Assembly (NCBI GenBank): GCA_000611775.1
Contig: KK106981.1
Span: 10,071,183-10,135,182, forward strand
Source: Umbilicaria muhlenbergii
Taxonomy: Eukaryota > Ascomycota > Lecanoromycetes > Umbilicariales > Umbilicariaceae
DNA: 64,000 bases
Reading direction: 5' to 3'
In this document: in pieces, positions 45,829 to 58,500 of the stretch
How positions within the stretch are numbered: position 1 is the stretch's first letter
How the letters are laid out: the number at the start of each line of letters is the position of its first letter
Program-made: the position numbers and the translations under genes
The notes under the pieces: generated by a model
What the model saw: the letters and a program-made list of their open reading frames with translations, nothing else
Told to the model about the DNA's origin: nothing
Databases searched by the model: none

Positions 45829-48800
45829 CAGAGGTGGAGGAGAGGGGCCAGTCTGGCGACGGTTCGTCCCGGCACCGTTCTGCTCGCGGTCGAGGAGGAC
45901 AGCGGACGAGAATAATTACTGGCGGCAGGTGGCGGTATTGCAGAGAATGCAATGGCGCAGTAAGGTTCGTTCGGTCGGTGTCGAGTTAAGTTGCGAAAGG
46001 TTGGCATCGGCATCGGATGGTCTGCTGTGTGGATCCAGTCCCCCACCTAACCGCATTCTACCCTGCTAACGAATAGGTGCGCCGCGAGATGGTGTGGTGA
46101 AGGATTCTTCCATTCTGTTTGAGCGGGGCAGGCGGGCAGGGGCTCCAGCAGAGCAGGGAGAGGCCACTGGGTCGTCTAGGCCGGGGATCCAAGGGCGCGA
46201 GGGGAGGGGACAGGCAAAGGCAAAGGCAAAGGCAAAGGGGGTTTGGAGAGTGGCAGTGGCATCCCTGGCCATTCGTGCAGTCGTGCAGTCGTGCATCGTG
46301 CATTCGCCCATCTACGAGTACGAGTCTTCTGCGTGCCCTTCCCTGCCCAGCTGCTGCTGCTTCGGCGCTGCATGACATGAACATCACAGACCGGCTACTT
46401 TGCCTTACTCTCTCCACTGACGAGACTGCTACATTTCAGCGCGGAGGCGCCGCGTTGCTCAGGCTGCAACTGTATTGTTGTTCCGTGGCGTGAACTCCGG
46501 AGCAGAGCCCCCGCGTGAGAGGGCCTCCTGTCTGGCAGTGCGTCGACCATCCACAGCGCGGCATGTCAAGGCTCACGGGATGGTCAGGGCGTCTCAACCC
46601 TCAAGGGCGAGAGAAGAGTGGGGGAGCTGGCAGGGGACAGTCGTAATTAGGAACATGGAGTGCTTCCGTAGTGGCATTAGTATGGACAGGCGAAACAGGT
46701 AGGCGGCGTGGTAGGGATCTGGACGCTGGAGTATGGAGTTCCTGTCTTCTGGGTGGTCCTGCTTTGCCGAGCCTCGCCTCTCTGTCGTGATTGGCGAAGC
46801 TGCACATTCTCTTCGATTGCGATGTTGGAGTTTAGGGTACTTTGGACATGGCATAGGAACGGTAACGGCAGTGTCAACGATCATGGTCGATTCAGTAAGG
46901 TGGTGAAAAGCTGCCTAGACCATTCCCATTGGAGGAGCCAGGCCGCCCCTAGGCCAACGGAAAGGCACTATTCTCTCTAGCTGCCACGCCGGGCTTGTGA
47001 AGCTTGTAAAGTATCTAGAGAGCAGAGTCAGGTGAAAGGGAGGTCCAATCCCGGGTACTCTACCATGGCCACTGGCCGTGCTCCTGTCAGGGACATTGAT
47101 GGAACGAGTACTGCCAGCAATCTGGACAGCTCACCGATGTACTGCACCGGGTCTGGTTACGGTGGAGGGGGAACCAGCAATGGTTAAAGGACCTAAGGGT
47201 CCACTTGACAATGGACAAGCCATGCCCATGCCAGACACTTTGTTTCCCGCCTACGGTCATGCACCAAGCCGTCATGGATCTGCACGCACTCACATGAAGC
47301 CCAGATCTCTGAACCCGTCCACCACGTTCTTTGGCCAGCACCTAACCACAATGCCATGTCCCCGCCACAGTCTTCCTGCTGTGTGACCGAGGATGGCGAA
47401 AGAACATGGACGTCGCCACCAATCATCGCCGTCCGGGCCCGGTTGTCGCTTAGGCGGCACCCCGACGGACGGCGAGATGGCAAGCTGGCAAACGCATGAG
47501 GAATTGATTGACTTTCAACTCCATGCTCCGGAGCTTCTCCCTGACTCCCTCCGCCTATAATCCGGCCCAACCCGTCGTGTGGCCGGCCGGGTGTGAGTGA
47601 AAAGCCAGGAGACGAGTTTGGAATTGCTTCAGGTAAGATGGAAAAAGAAAAATTGTGCATACGGCCAAGCTTGTTTCGAAGCTTTGGTACATGTACCTAA
47701 GCACTGTAAGGTACATGTAGTCGTGCCCTGTGCTTACCAGGACCCGATTTCTACCGAGGCAACTCAGAGTTACAAAGCACAGAGTTCAGAGTTCGGAACT
47801 CAGATGGTCTGCTGCAGTGCCCTGCTGCCGCCGCATCCACCAATGCAGGGCATCTCGCTTTTCACTTCTTTAAAGTTCAATCACATGTTGGGGCCACGCG
47901 CCTGGTCAAGGCCTACCTCAACATCCTCGCGCACACTCCGTCCTCGCCATCCTGGGCAAGTTCAAGCCATGCAGTAACGAGCAACAATTTCAATCGTAAG
48001 CAACGATGCATTTGCTCGATTGAACACTACCCGAATCCTAAAACACTCCATGTATTCCGCCAAGTATAGGACCCGAGTGACAAAAACAGCGATCATTGGC
48101 TTAGTCCAACCGCTCCTATGCAGGATTGGAACACCAGACTAAGCGTCCTAAAGTATGAGGATCCACCGGCGATCGCGACAATGAATCAGTGGTCGTGAAA
48201 CTCGAGGGAAACAATGCCAGATGGGCTGTACCGAGTCACTCGACAGCCTCTGTAAGAACGTGAGAATTCCCACTGAAAACACTGGCTTGCCCCTCAATTT
48301 TGCATTCATCTGCTCGTCGAGGAGCGGTCATGGTCAAGCAACCGTCGAAACTGTATCAAGCTTGTTAGCTAAGAGTACAGACGCCTCGCACTTGCACAGC
48401 ATCGACGAGCATTGGACCATTCGGCTCCGATTTACTCGGAAGATCCGGATTAATTTGCATCCACGTATCAGAGACGGTAGGGCCCTGAGCGCACGTGGCA
48501 TTCGAAGAGAGCGACCCAAAGGCTTCCCGTCACCTGTGGGGGCGGGCTTTGGCTGTGGCAAATACGCCCACGCAGACGGGGATCATGTCGCCCCGGAAGA
48601 CCCTTTGCCAGACCCTGGGTTCACGGCTATAGCTGCATCAGAGCTTTTGAGCGGTGCATTTGCAGCTTCTTGTCCCTTCCGAACAATGTCCATATTCCCT
48701 CGCGACCCGCTATGGAATGTGAAGCTGGGTAATCGAGATTCCTTTGGCGACGGTATATGCCAGAGATGAAGATCCTGAGAAGATCCTAAGATGATCCATA

Positions 48801-51800
48801 GATGGCAACGTAAGGCTCCTTCCTGAACAGGTCTCGTGATTGAAGTTCCTGCGTCGCATGATAACAGTGGAAAGTCCTTCCCTGGAATCCCTGGTGAGTT
48901 CACCAGGTGGCGCGCAGTTCACACCGCGTCAGCCTGGAAGATGGGAAATGGAAAACCAATCGAAGTCGAAGGGAAGGGGGGGATTCAGGGCCCGCGATGG
49001 TGTGCGGGCGAGAAACACAAGCGAATGCGCTAAGTGGGCCTGCGGCACCGACTGATGAGACTGATGTTCTGCCGAATCAGTTTGGCGTGCGGCAATGAAG
49101 AAAATCGAGGACCTTGAGGGCTGATCTCTGCGATCCTCGATCGGGGATAACAGGAAAAGAAAAGCCCTTGACGTTAGCACAAGTTCGTCGACGCCTTAAA
49201 AGTTTCGGAGCCATCTCCCCTAAAACTTCGATGGAGGCTGGAAGTCTTAGATGCCAGGTTCGCCGGGGTCTGAAATGGTGGCGTACCCAAAACAGCGATG
49301 TGAACGAGGCCTAAGCGACAAAACCCCCACGCGGCATAATTGAGGCATGTCTCTCTGTGGGCCACGAGTCATGACTGGCTGGGACCGCCTGAGGAGTCCA
49401 GACCTTAGACCCTAATGCTTCCTGACCCCAACAATCCTCGAGTGGTCAGAGAGCACGCCTTCAGAAAAAGCCATACACGATTCGATAGTTTGCGTCGACA
49501 CAATCCGGCGGTAAAGACCGTAGTAGCCAGTAGGTGGGTTCGGGAAAGCGCAGTAACTGGAGAAAGTGGAACATGGAGGACATGGAAAATTCCATGGGCA
49601 AGAGGACGGGGAAACCGGTAGCGGCGGACAATATGGGTGCACGCGACAGAGGGTCGGCCGTTACCTAATATTGTCAGTCTCGGCGGGGCGGCTTGTTGAC
49701 TGATTCCATCTCGTAGGAGCGCCTCAGCTGAGAACGGTCAGTGGCCGATGATGTCCACTGTTGTGTAACCCTCGACTTGACGAATAGGAACTGGCCCGGC
49801 CAGGTGAAGAATGCATGAGTGATCGGAGCTTCATTCAGCCGATGGACCTTCTCTAGGGGCTATCACGACGCGGATGGCGTCCACGAAGGGCGTGACATAG
49901 ACTGTGTCCTTTAATAGAACAGTCATCTTGCGCGGCGCGTGATGTCGGTGGCATCGCAGTAGTTCCAGTTCGCGGAGTTGGCGTGGAGGTACTAAAGAAA
50001 GCGCACGCTTGGGGCGGTTCCCCCAACTCGATTTCGGACGGAGGCTAGGAGGGAAGGGCCTCTGGGGATGCGTGGGATGAGAACGCTAGGGCTCGTTGAC
50101 CAGTGGGGGACAACTTGGCGACGTTGTCACATTAGTGCGGTAGCGATAGGTAGATGGCTAGTAGTTTGATAGGAACCTCTTCGTTGTGTCATGGCCGGGA
50201 GCAAGTCGATGGTGGAGCTGAACAGCAAAATGCACGAAAGACGGTCGGACTGGTACCAGAGGAAATGCTTGGGAAGGCAAGATACTTATATATGTACCTA
50301 GCATGCGACAATCTAAGATAAGGCAAGCAGGAAGCAAGAATGCAAGCAAGAACTGGGGATGGCGCGATACTGTGTAACGAAGTTATCAGATTCCCGGGTG
50401 TGCGTGATAGGTAGGTCCCGGCTCGATGTTGGGGTAGAAAAGCCAAGTCACCTTTCCCGAATTCTCCACGTTTCTAGGAACGAGGAAGCAACTCTTGGGC
50501 CTATGAGGAAGAGCTGCCTATCACCATCGCGATAGCTGCTGCTCCCCATCAAATGAACGAGAAGGCAGAGGCATCTTTTTGAGGCGTCTTTTGGTCCCCA
50601 ACGGTCGGTAGCGACAGCAGATAAGATAGCGTTCCTGGCACGGGCGAAACTGGGTGGACGATAAGGTAAGAGCAACTTGGAAGGTGGAGAGCCCCTGAGC
50701 ATGGAAGAGATCCTTTGCCATCCTTTGCACGGATGCTGATCGTCAGAGGTTGGAGGGCCAAGACCTTATGAGCACATTACGTTATGCAAGGAGAAAACAT
50801 GCATTGTCACTGTGCTTGTGGATGCGAGTTGTCTCTCTTTTACTGCTTTGGTCACTCCGTCACCGCAATGGGTCATTGGAGGACTCGAATAGGGGATAGC
50901 ACGTGTTCTTCTTCTCTGGGTTGACACCATCTGTCAATATTGCAAGGGCTTCGCAGGCATACCTGATATCCTTTCGACTGCTTCTCGTTCAAGTGTCATC
51001 CGAAATCTCTGGACGTTGTCGCAGTCTCAGGGGCCAAAAATGCGCAAAGCAAGCATGTTTACGAGTCTGATCTCTTTGGAGCGTTCTTCCAAAGCTCTGG
51101 TGCTTTCTCTGCGAACGTTACCACGCTCTCAGTCTCAAATCGAGGCGTAGACTCGCTGCATAGGCAGAAACGCTGTCGACAAGAGCCGTCATCTCCCTGA
51201 TTTCAATACTCAGAGGTTCATACTGCAGCTGGTATAATTTCTATCCTTCGTCCTCTAGTATCTCCCGACTTATCGCACACTATGAATGACACATTCAGCC
51301 AGTGCTGACATCCAGCTCTTGAGTTCTGTGTGGTTGATAGTATTACTGGGACGCATCATGGCCATCATATCTTGCTTCTCGTCGGAGTACGACCCTTTAT
51401 TAAGCCCCTACCTTTACAACTGGTAGTCATCTCTCAAGTCCATCTGAACCTTGTCCGATGTCTAGCCGCCACCACACTCGCGGACGAGGCCGAGTGACGT
51501 CCGCCACGTGGACTATACAAATGTGGTCGGCCGAAAGTAGGTATGGGCAAGACCGACGATGAGGGTCAAGACTTTTGCATAGAGGGGATTGGAGCTTATG
51601 TTCGATTATCGTCCTTAGCCTGTTTCTGCTATACACAGCACCGCAGGCAGATGCTGCTTCCGCTCTTTTGCGTTTCTCGCCGTTCCTGTCCTCCCTCCCA
51701 ATATTTCTGCAAATTAATCCTTACGAGTGGATTCCTCGGGACACGCTCCCAGCCATACTCGAAGTCGACCGGCGTTGGTGCGAAACTCCCCTACGATTGT

Positions 51801-54147
51801 TGTCAGGTTCGGAACGTTGCAGGTGAGAGCGCGGCAGTACTACTTTATCTATGACTACAAATCTCATTCAGAGGTACCTTTGCCAGGTGCGGTTTAAAAT
51901 CCCCTCATCCCAAAGAATGCGCATCCTACTACACATCCCCATAGTACTCCAGTGCTCGACGCCTACCGCCCTTATACGAATACTTCTACATCCCATATTC
52001 TACCCTCAATCGTCATGACCACGCTGTTATGGCCAATTCATTCACCATGCCCTATTCCTCATCACCCACGTCCTCTTACTATTTCACGCCATCCCCTTCC
52101 AATTCTCGTACCAAAATGAAATATCTGATGCCTGGCGGAAGATCAGTTCACCGATATTAGAGTTGCAAGACGACGAACAGGAAAGGCGAGGTCAGCAAGA
52201 AGACGCTGCGAGTACTGGAATGACGTGAATCTAGACTCGTTTAGGCCCAGTACACTTCGTACGAGGGCCTAACAACGCGCAGTACTTGATCGCCGCAAGA
52301 ATCGCAATGGTGTGGATCCAGACTCATTGCGACTCTAGTACCACTCGGAAACCGCAATAAGATGCATCTTTGTCTCCATCCAAGGCATGCAACGTTCGCA
52401 GCCAAGGGCACTGCAATACCAACTCTCCCCACAATGTGACCGCCCAGCCTCCGTGGCTCGCTCCCACGCAGTCGAAACCAGAAAGACTCGCCGTTTTGAA
52501 GATTATCGCAAGGCGCTCTGCCACCTGATGCTCGAGCATTGCGTGCCTCAAAAACCAACTCGCCTCCAAGGTACCGAAGGCTAGGATTTGCGACAACTGT
52601 TATCACAAAATCAACATAGATCCAGAACATTGGGGGATATCGTACCAGACAAAGCACGGCCAGGTACCGCACTGGCAAGCTGAGGCGACGAACCGCAAAA
52701 ACACAGCCCATCACATTCAGAGCGAAGCCGAATACAGACCCAAACCACGCCTGTCAGAACACATTCAACCAGCCAACCCAATAACCCTCCCCTTCCTCAA
52801 AACGAGCTGCCCCATCCCGACCGCGACGCCACCACCGCGCTCTCCGTCCCCGCCTATCTCGACCGCTGCTTCAAACCGCTAAGCCCTTACTCAAGCCCGC
52901 CACCACATCACTTACACAACGCACTTTCATGCTCCACCCGAGATGAACACCGTATGGCGCCCAACCCTCCAGACTACGCAGAATATCGCCGTCTCTTCCC
53001 CCCACGACTGCGCTGCGTCAAGCGATATGGCGTGCCGCGGATGGCACCTGTGGGTATGACCACACCACCGGCGTTTGCGGTGTCCGCACAATGCGCTTGA
53101 TACCGCTATATGGTGAGTGACCCGGTCAAAATCAGCTCGACGTCAGTTTTTCTAAGGCCTGATTGATCCCGCGTGGGTGCTCCGGGAGATGGGTAGCAAG
53201 TGCTATCTAACCGCTACCATCGTCGTCTCTTATGACACTATTGACGAGCGCGAGGGGACAACTAGACTGAAAAGGACAACCCCGATGGTTTGGCTCAGCG
53301 TTGAGCGTGTTTCTTTCTGCATGATGGGATGGGGTGGGGAGTGGCGGGGAGTGGGATTTGGGATGGGATTTGGAGTTGGTGCCAGCGGAAAGAAGAGGGA
53401 AGGAAGGGAGTGGAGGGAGATGAGGGGCGAATCTCTGCGTTGTTCGAGAAATAGAGAAATCAGGGGGTAAGGGAGCTAGCTGTAGAGTTGTTGTAGATGA
53501 GTGATAAGGCCAGACCAGCTGTAATTTAGCAGCGGGCAATGAATAGCAGGGAAGCTGGCATTGGAGATGCGATCAGTACCAGCGTCAAACTTGTACAATA
53601 TATCGCGTTATCTTTAGCAGGCCAGATTGTAGAACTGTAGTATACATAGCATGACCTATCGAACCAGATCCCCCGTCGTCCCAGAACACCCAAAACACCC
53701 AAAAGCATGTGCAGGTTGTCCGCGACCCGCTGAGGAAAAGTGATTGCGCCAGCAAGGTCCGTAAGCAGAGCCACGAGTCGTCCAATTATGTCGGGACGTC
53801 CGTGTCTGAAGTATACGAGAAAGCAGAAAGAAGTAGAATACAGTACCATGCAACGCCGGTTCGCTGCCGTAACGCCGAGGACGACAAGGGAAAAGACCGG
53901 TCACTCGAGGGGTCGGCCAGCGACACGAGTGGTCTTTGGAGGGGCTCCAAAACATGCTCGATGCTTGGCATTGGCCTTTTTTGAAGCAAGAGCTAGCGTT
54001 CAGCTTCAAGACATATCGCTGTCTAGATTTCGTTGTGACCCAAAAGGGTAATGCTTGTCGTGTTGCGTTAGGTCGACGTGGGTGCTACATAAACGTGGAT
54101 TTGACGAAGCGTTGGTTTAAAGAGTTTCCGATTAATCCCGACCAAAG
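45829..54147. other. 8.3-kb gene-poor region upstream of areA
   Basis: No gene with a recognisable family, in contrast to the dense areas on the left. The first part should be the areA promoter and leader; a (CAAAGG)4 tract lies at 46213-46238. The longest ATG frame is 182 codons (48221-48769, plus strand), within what chance gives over such a length. Base composition looks ordinary, not AT-rich, so this is not a heavily mutated transposon graveyard by eye. Non-coding RNAs or small multi-exon genes cannot be excluded. Confidence 0.5.
46213..46238. repeat. (GGCAAA)4 microsatellite
   Basis: Four near-perfect GGCAAA units in the areA upstream region, followed by a G run. Confidence 0.85.
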
Positions 54148-55506
54148 CTAGCGCAGATGCATCCGAACAGCATCGGCAGGATGCACCGGTACGTTGTTAG
54201 AGTGCTGGGGACAATTCTCCGCGTGCGCGTCATTGCCACGGCGGCGAACATCGATCCATGGGACTTGACAGTCCCAGCAATACTGGTGCCGGCATTGTGT
54301 ACCTACGCGGAAGAAGGCGGTCAGCCAGAAATTCCAAAGCTTGATAGTACAATGAAGAAGAGGGCAATCAAGTGGAAAGTCAACTGCATATGTAGGTAAC
54401 ACTGGACATCTGAGTACGTACAAGTCATATGCTGGCATCCGCCGTTCTTCTCGGTAGGTCTTGAACACACAGGGTTGGGGCAAGGCTTCGTACTAGCGGC
54501 GAGATACTCCTCGTTTGCGGCCTGCTCTGCCCGCCTCGTTTGCTCGAGACGAGCTCTTTCATCCCACTCAGCGCATGTCATGCCCGCATGCCATTCCACT
54601 TCGTGTACGAAACAGGTCTTGTGACCACAACTATTGCAAGTCATGATCGGTTGAGCCTCCCCTTCCGAGTGGATCTGGCCCGAGTCGCAGCCGGGAGCAA
54701 GACAGGCCCTGAAACCAGGGATATTGGACATGGCTTCGCGGTTTACGAGGTCGTCGTATCTTTTGATGTATTAGTCAGGGGCAGAGTGACTTATCACTTT
54801 GACACAAGACTTACCGTTCGAACGTTGCAGCAGTTGCAAACGCTCTGACGTCTTCATACCCTAGTCTAGCGCCGCAGGAAGGACAGTCGATGTGGTTCCA
54901 CATCGAGTACCTACTTTGCGAGGCTATATCCTGTGCCAGGCAGCTGAAGCAGACGTCGGGCTCGTGGGAGCAAGCGGCGGTTGTCTTTCGAGTAGGAAAC
55001 GCTTCGAGCGTCAGAGATTCGAAGCACACTTCGCAGTTTTTATCGATGTCTACTCCCATTTCGATATCCGAGTCGAGGTCGTTTGCTTCCCGGTCATTCG
55101 CGGAGGAGGCTACTTCAGAGTACGCTTTCATTTCTTCTTCTGAGTTGCTGTCATCTGCTGACGTTGTACTATCATCTCTCACTCCGGAATATATGTGATT
55201 TTCGAGAGAGGGAAGAATGTTTGTAGAGGCTTGCGGTGCCGACAGTGTTTGGACAGCAGTTGTGACAGAGGCTCGTGGAAGTCTCGGTCCAGCCAAGATG
55301 ACTACACGGTCGTAAGTTGTCAAGTTTCGCTGCTGCACGAGTACATGAAGCTCCCGCAGCAACTCGAGCTTCGAGGCCCCTGGCACGTAGTTCACGCCAT
55401 AGTGGTCGAGGATCATGCGAGCTTTTTCCCTTGTCCAGGTTGTCCACTTGAGGCCAAGCTGGCGGATGGGGACACCGGCTTCTACATAAGTCGCGTCTAA
55501 AATCAT
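54148..55506 (-). CDS. RBR (RING-IBR-RING) E3 ubiquitin ligase
   Basis: Ariadne/parkin-type ligase that passes ubiquitin through its own cysteine. Exons 55506-54815, 54759-54422 and 54302-54148 (introns 55 and 119 nt; GTAAGT..AAAG with a CTGACTAATAC branch, and GTACGT..GTAG) give 394 residues. RING1 starts NCEVCFESL near 155, with CSHEPDVCFSC and HIDCPSCGARL. IBR has CLAPGCDSGQ, MTCNSCGHKTCF and HAGMTCAEW. RING2 is CPNPVCSRPTEKNGGCQHMT and then CTQCRHQYCWDCQVPW across the second junction. The catalytic Cys by homology is Cys339 in NGGCQHM. Residues ~30-70 (ARMILDHYGVNY, SKLELLREL) look SAP-like, which is a guess. Partner E2 and substrates unknown. Confidence 0.9.
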
Positions 55507-58500
55507 GGCACTATTTAGTTAGAATATTGCTTCTTTATACGTGCAGCGATGTGAAGTGCGGGAAGTTCAGATAAGAGGGGAGAGAGAGAGAGAGAGAAGG
55601 AAGAAGAGGCGGCCTTGCGTGTTAGCTGAAGAATAACAGACGAAGAATACAGAAGTCGAACGTTTCAGAAGAGAGACAGTTTGGTGAGACGAAGAACAAC
55701 GTTGTCAAAATTCCACAACTCTGATCGAAAAATCACGAGAATGAGAAGTGAGCTGGAGCGTAGAATCTCTGGTCGAGTGTAACTGTCGGTAAGTCAATAG
55801 AAGACAGAAGCTTATGGAACTAATAACGAGAGGCCCATTTCCAATCTCCAGATCCTCCGCGAAGCTGTTAAGCATGGAAGCTCTGCGAGGCGAAATTGGA
55901 TATATAGAACTATCAACACGGTAGGCGGTAAAGAACGTGCTAACCAGGGAACCGCTCTGTGCGAGTGCTTTCCAAGATGACTTTGGCATTTTGATGAGTT
56001 CACTATGTATTTGATGCTGTTCCAATGTTCAGGAAAAGAGCGATCCACTTTGGGCAGCTCTGGTTACTAAAGGTCATCCCCCTATTCGAAAATCGAACAC
56101 TGGCGGTAAAGAGAATGCGGTCCTGGTTTCCAGATTCGCTCAAGTAAATAGACCCATGAATATTTTACAAGCTGTATCCACGGTGCTTTTCCGCGTATCT
56201 TCTGCGACAGAGGACAGGCGCGCCACCGTCCAGGACATGGGTGACTGGCAGAAGTTCTCAGGGGAGACATCAGTACAGGTAAAGGCTTCTGCCTCGTTCC
56301 CGTAACACGGTTTCTGATTTCTTGCTGGCATCGGTTTCTGTCTCCATAATAGCATACTCGCCAGTGCGATACGAACGAAGGGAACGAAGCAATTCGTCAT
56401 TGCAGTGGCGCAGACAGAACACTGCAGCTCCTCCCAGGTACCAAGTAAAGTAGAGTTGCTCGATCGCAAGAAACACGAGTCTGAGAATCCATCATGGCGG
56501 TTGTTGAAGTTTAGGATGAATGGCTGTGAATCGATGGCTGGCATGGCCGAGACATACCTTGAAACTCAACCAGTACAGACTGTGAAGCAAAACATGGCAA
56601 TGGATTCTGCTCGCAGCAGAGTCCCTATCTCTGCCCCAGGCAACAATTAAAGTCGGTCTAGCATAGCAGCAGATCTTCAGGGGTGATCAGATGATTAAAA
56701 GGGGCTGAGACAGACAGCGTCGCTTCAGTGACAGCTACCAGGATAGCGATAACGAGGGTGAAATTAGGAAACGCAATGTCCGCAATTGGCATTTGCTTGT
56801 AGACATCGCAGCGCGGAAAGAAAGCACGGCAGTGCAGGCTCAAAGTGAGGGTGTAGACCTCTAGGACCCTCCCATACTGCGAATCATTCATCGAGAAGGT
56901 GAATATAGAGATCGAGGTTTCAGCTGCGTGACCACGGTCCCGATCGAAATTTGGATTATGTCGGTACTTATTGGCGATATGCGACGAAAAGGCCGAATGG
57001 GAAGGAGTAGAAGGGATCTGGGAAAGACGCAAGTACCTCCTAACGGTCAGAGGCTGAGACAGTCGGGAGACATCCGACCACGAAAATGCTGGAACATTCG
57101 CTGCAGAACTTTAGCTGTCGCCATGACCTGCTGCTTGCAAGGTTCTCCACACGCCATTGGTATCGAAATCTGCGATGTCGAAAAAAAGAGGGCCGTCCAT
57201 CGGTATCGTTGACGCAGTGGTCCCGAGCGGTGAAGAAGAGACAGGCGAGACAGGTAACAGTTACGGAGAAATGGTGGATTAGGTTAAGGCGATAAGGCTG
57301 GCGCTGGGCTGCAAGATCGTGTTCTCATTTGTGGAAATGCTCCAGCAAAGCCCTACCACCCTCGACGATATGTAATTCCACGAATAGAAAATCCGTGGAA
57401 CATTTATGGAACGCTGCATCCCGGTCAATGAGGTCATTTTCGCTATGGCGACCCTGATAGGATCATGGGACAGAGATCACCTGGTCGCAAAGAACGCCAG
57501 GAGACCAGGACTACCTAGGCCCTTGAGTTCTAGCCTTCGAGAGACCCAGCAGCATGGGCGTCGCTGTCATGGGTGTCCACATGGCAATTGGACGGTCGGA
57601 GAATTTGCAGCAACGCGATTCCACGTGGTGGAGCTTTGATATTCGAAATGGATGGACCCAAGTCGTCGCCTTGCTGCTCGTCCTGGTCGCAGAAGGGGCT
57701 CGCCATAGCAGATCGATATGCCGTTGTGCTAACCTTGGATCCAAATCCCGCCTTGAGAAGTTGTGCGAGTCATGTCGTCTGAACTCTGGTAAGTAAGGAT
57801 TTGTGCAGCCAATCACCTTCTTGAATGCATTTTCAACCACAATGACAGTAGTCCAACCATGCACGACCGCTAGAGCTCCTACTGTGTTGGATTCTCTTCG
57901 AACAATGGCTCCCCCGCTGACCTAACTCGATGGATTGGTGATTTTCGTCGAGTTTGGCATGAACCATTGCATGACCAGGCCCACAGATGCTTTGTTCCAT
58001 CTAGACGGGGGGCGGGAACGGGACTTGCTCCGGTCGGTTTCGTCCCCGGTTCTACTCCTTCCTACGGCGACAGGTTGAGACGAGAACGTTGGATCTGCAG
58101 GTACCCACTCTGGAGGTGCAAAAGTACGATGGGCCGTGTGTGGCGCCTGAAGGTCAACGAAGGCGTGAACCGGTCAGTCGTGCCACATGTATGTGCGATC
58201 GTTCAGGGCTAGATCATGCTGTTATCTTGCCGAGCACCGCAGTCGACTCGTCGAGACTCGAGCGCAACGACCAGTGATGCTTCAATCGACCATCACCCTG
58301 GGTACGCATGATCTACAGGATTAACGTGGCGGCCACACGGCTCTCAATGCAACCTCAGCAGTCGCACAGCCCCCCGAGTTCCAAACGAATTGGCCTTGAG
58401 GTCAAAGTCGGACAATATTCCGTAATTTAGCTTGTCGATCCGGAGTGGTCGAGTCGTGGGCGCCGGGATCGACCTGGGATCCCACATAACATGGATCAGA

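Noticed and set aside
52241-52714. 157-codon minus-strand frame
   Set aside because: Proper ATG exists, but there is no motif, it is crossed by other frames and sits in a long gene-poor region; length is within chance.
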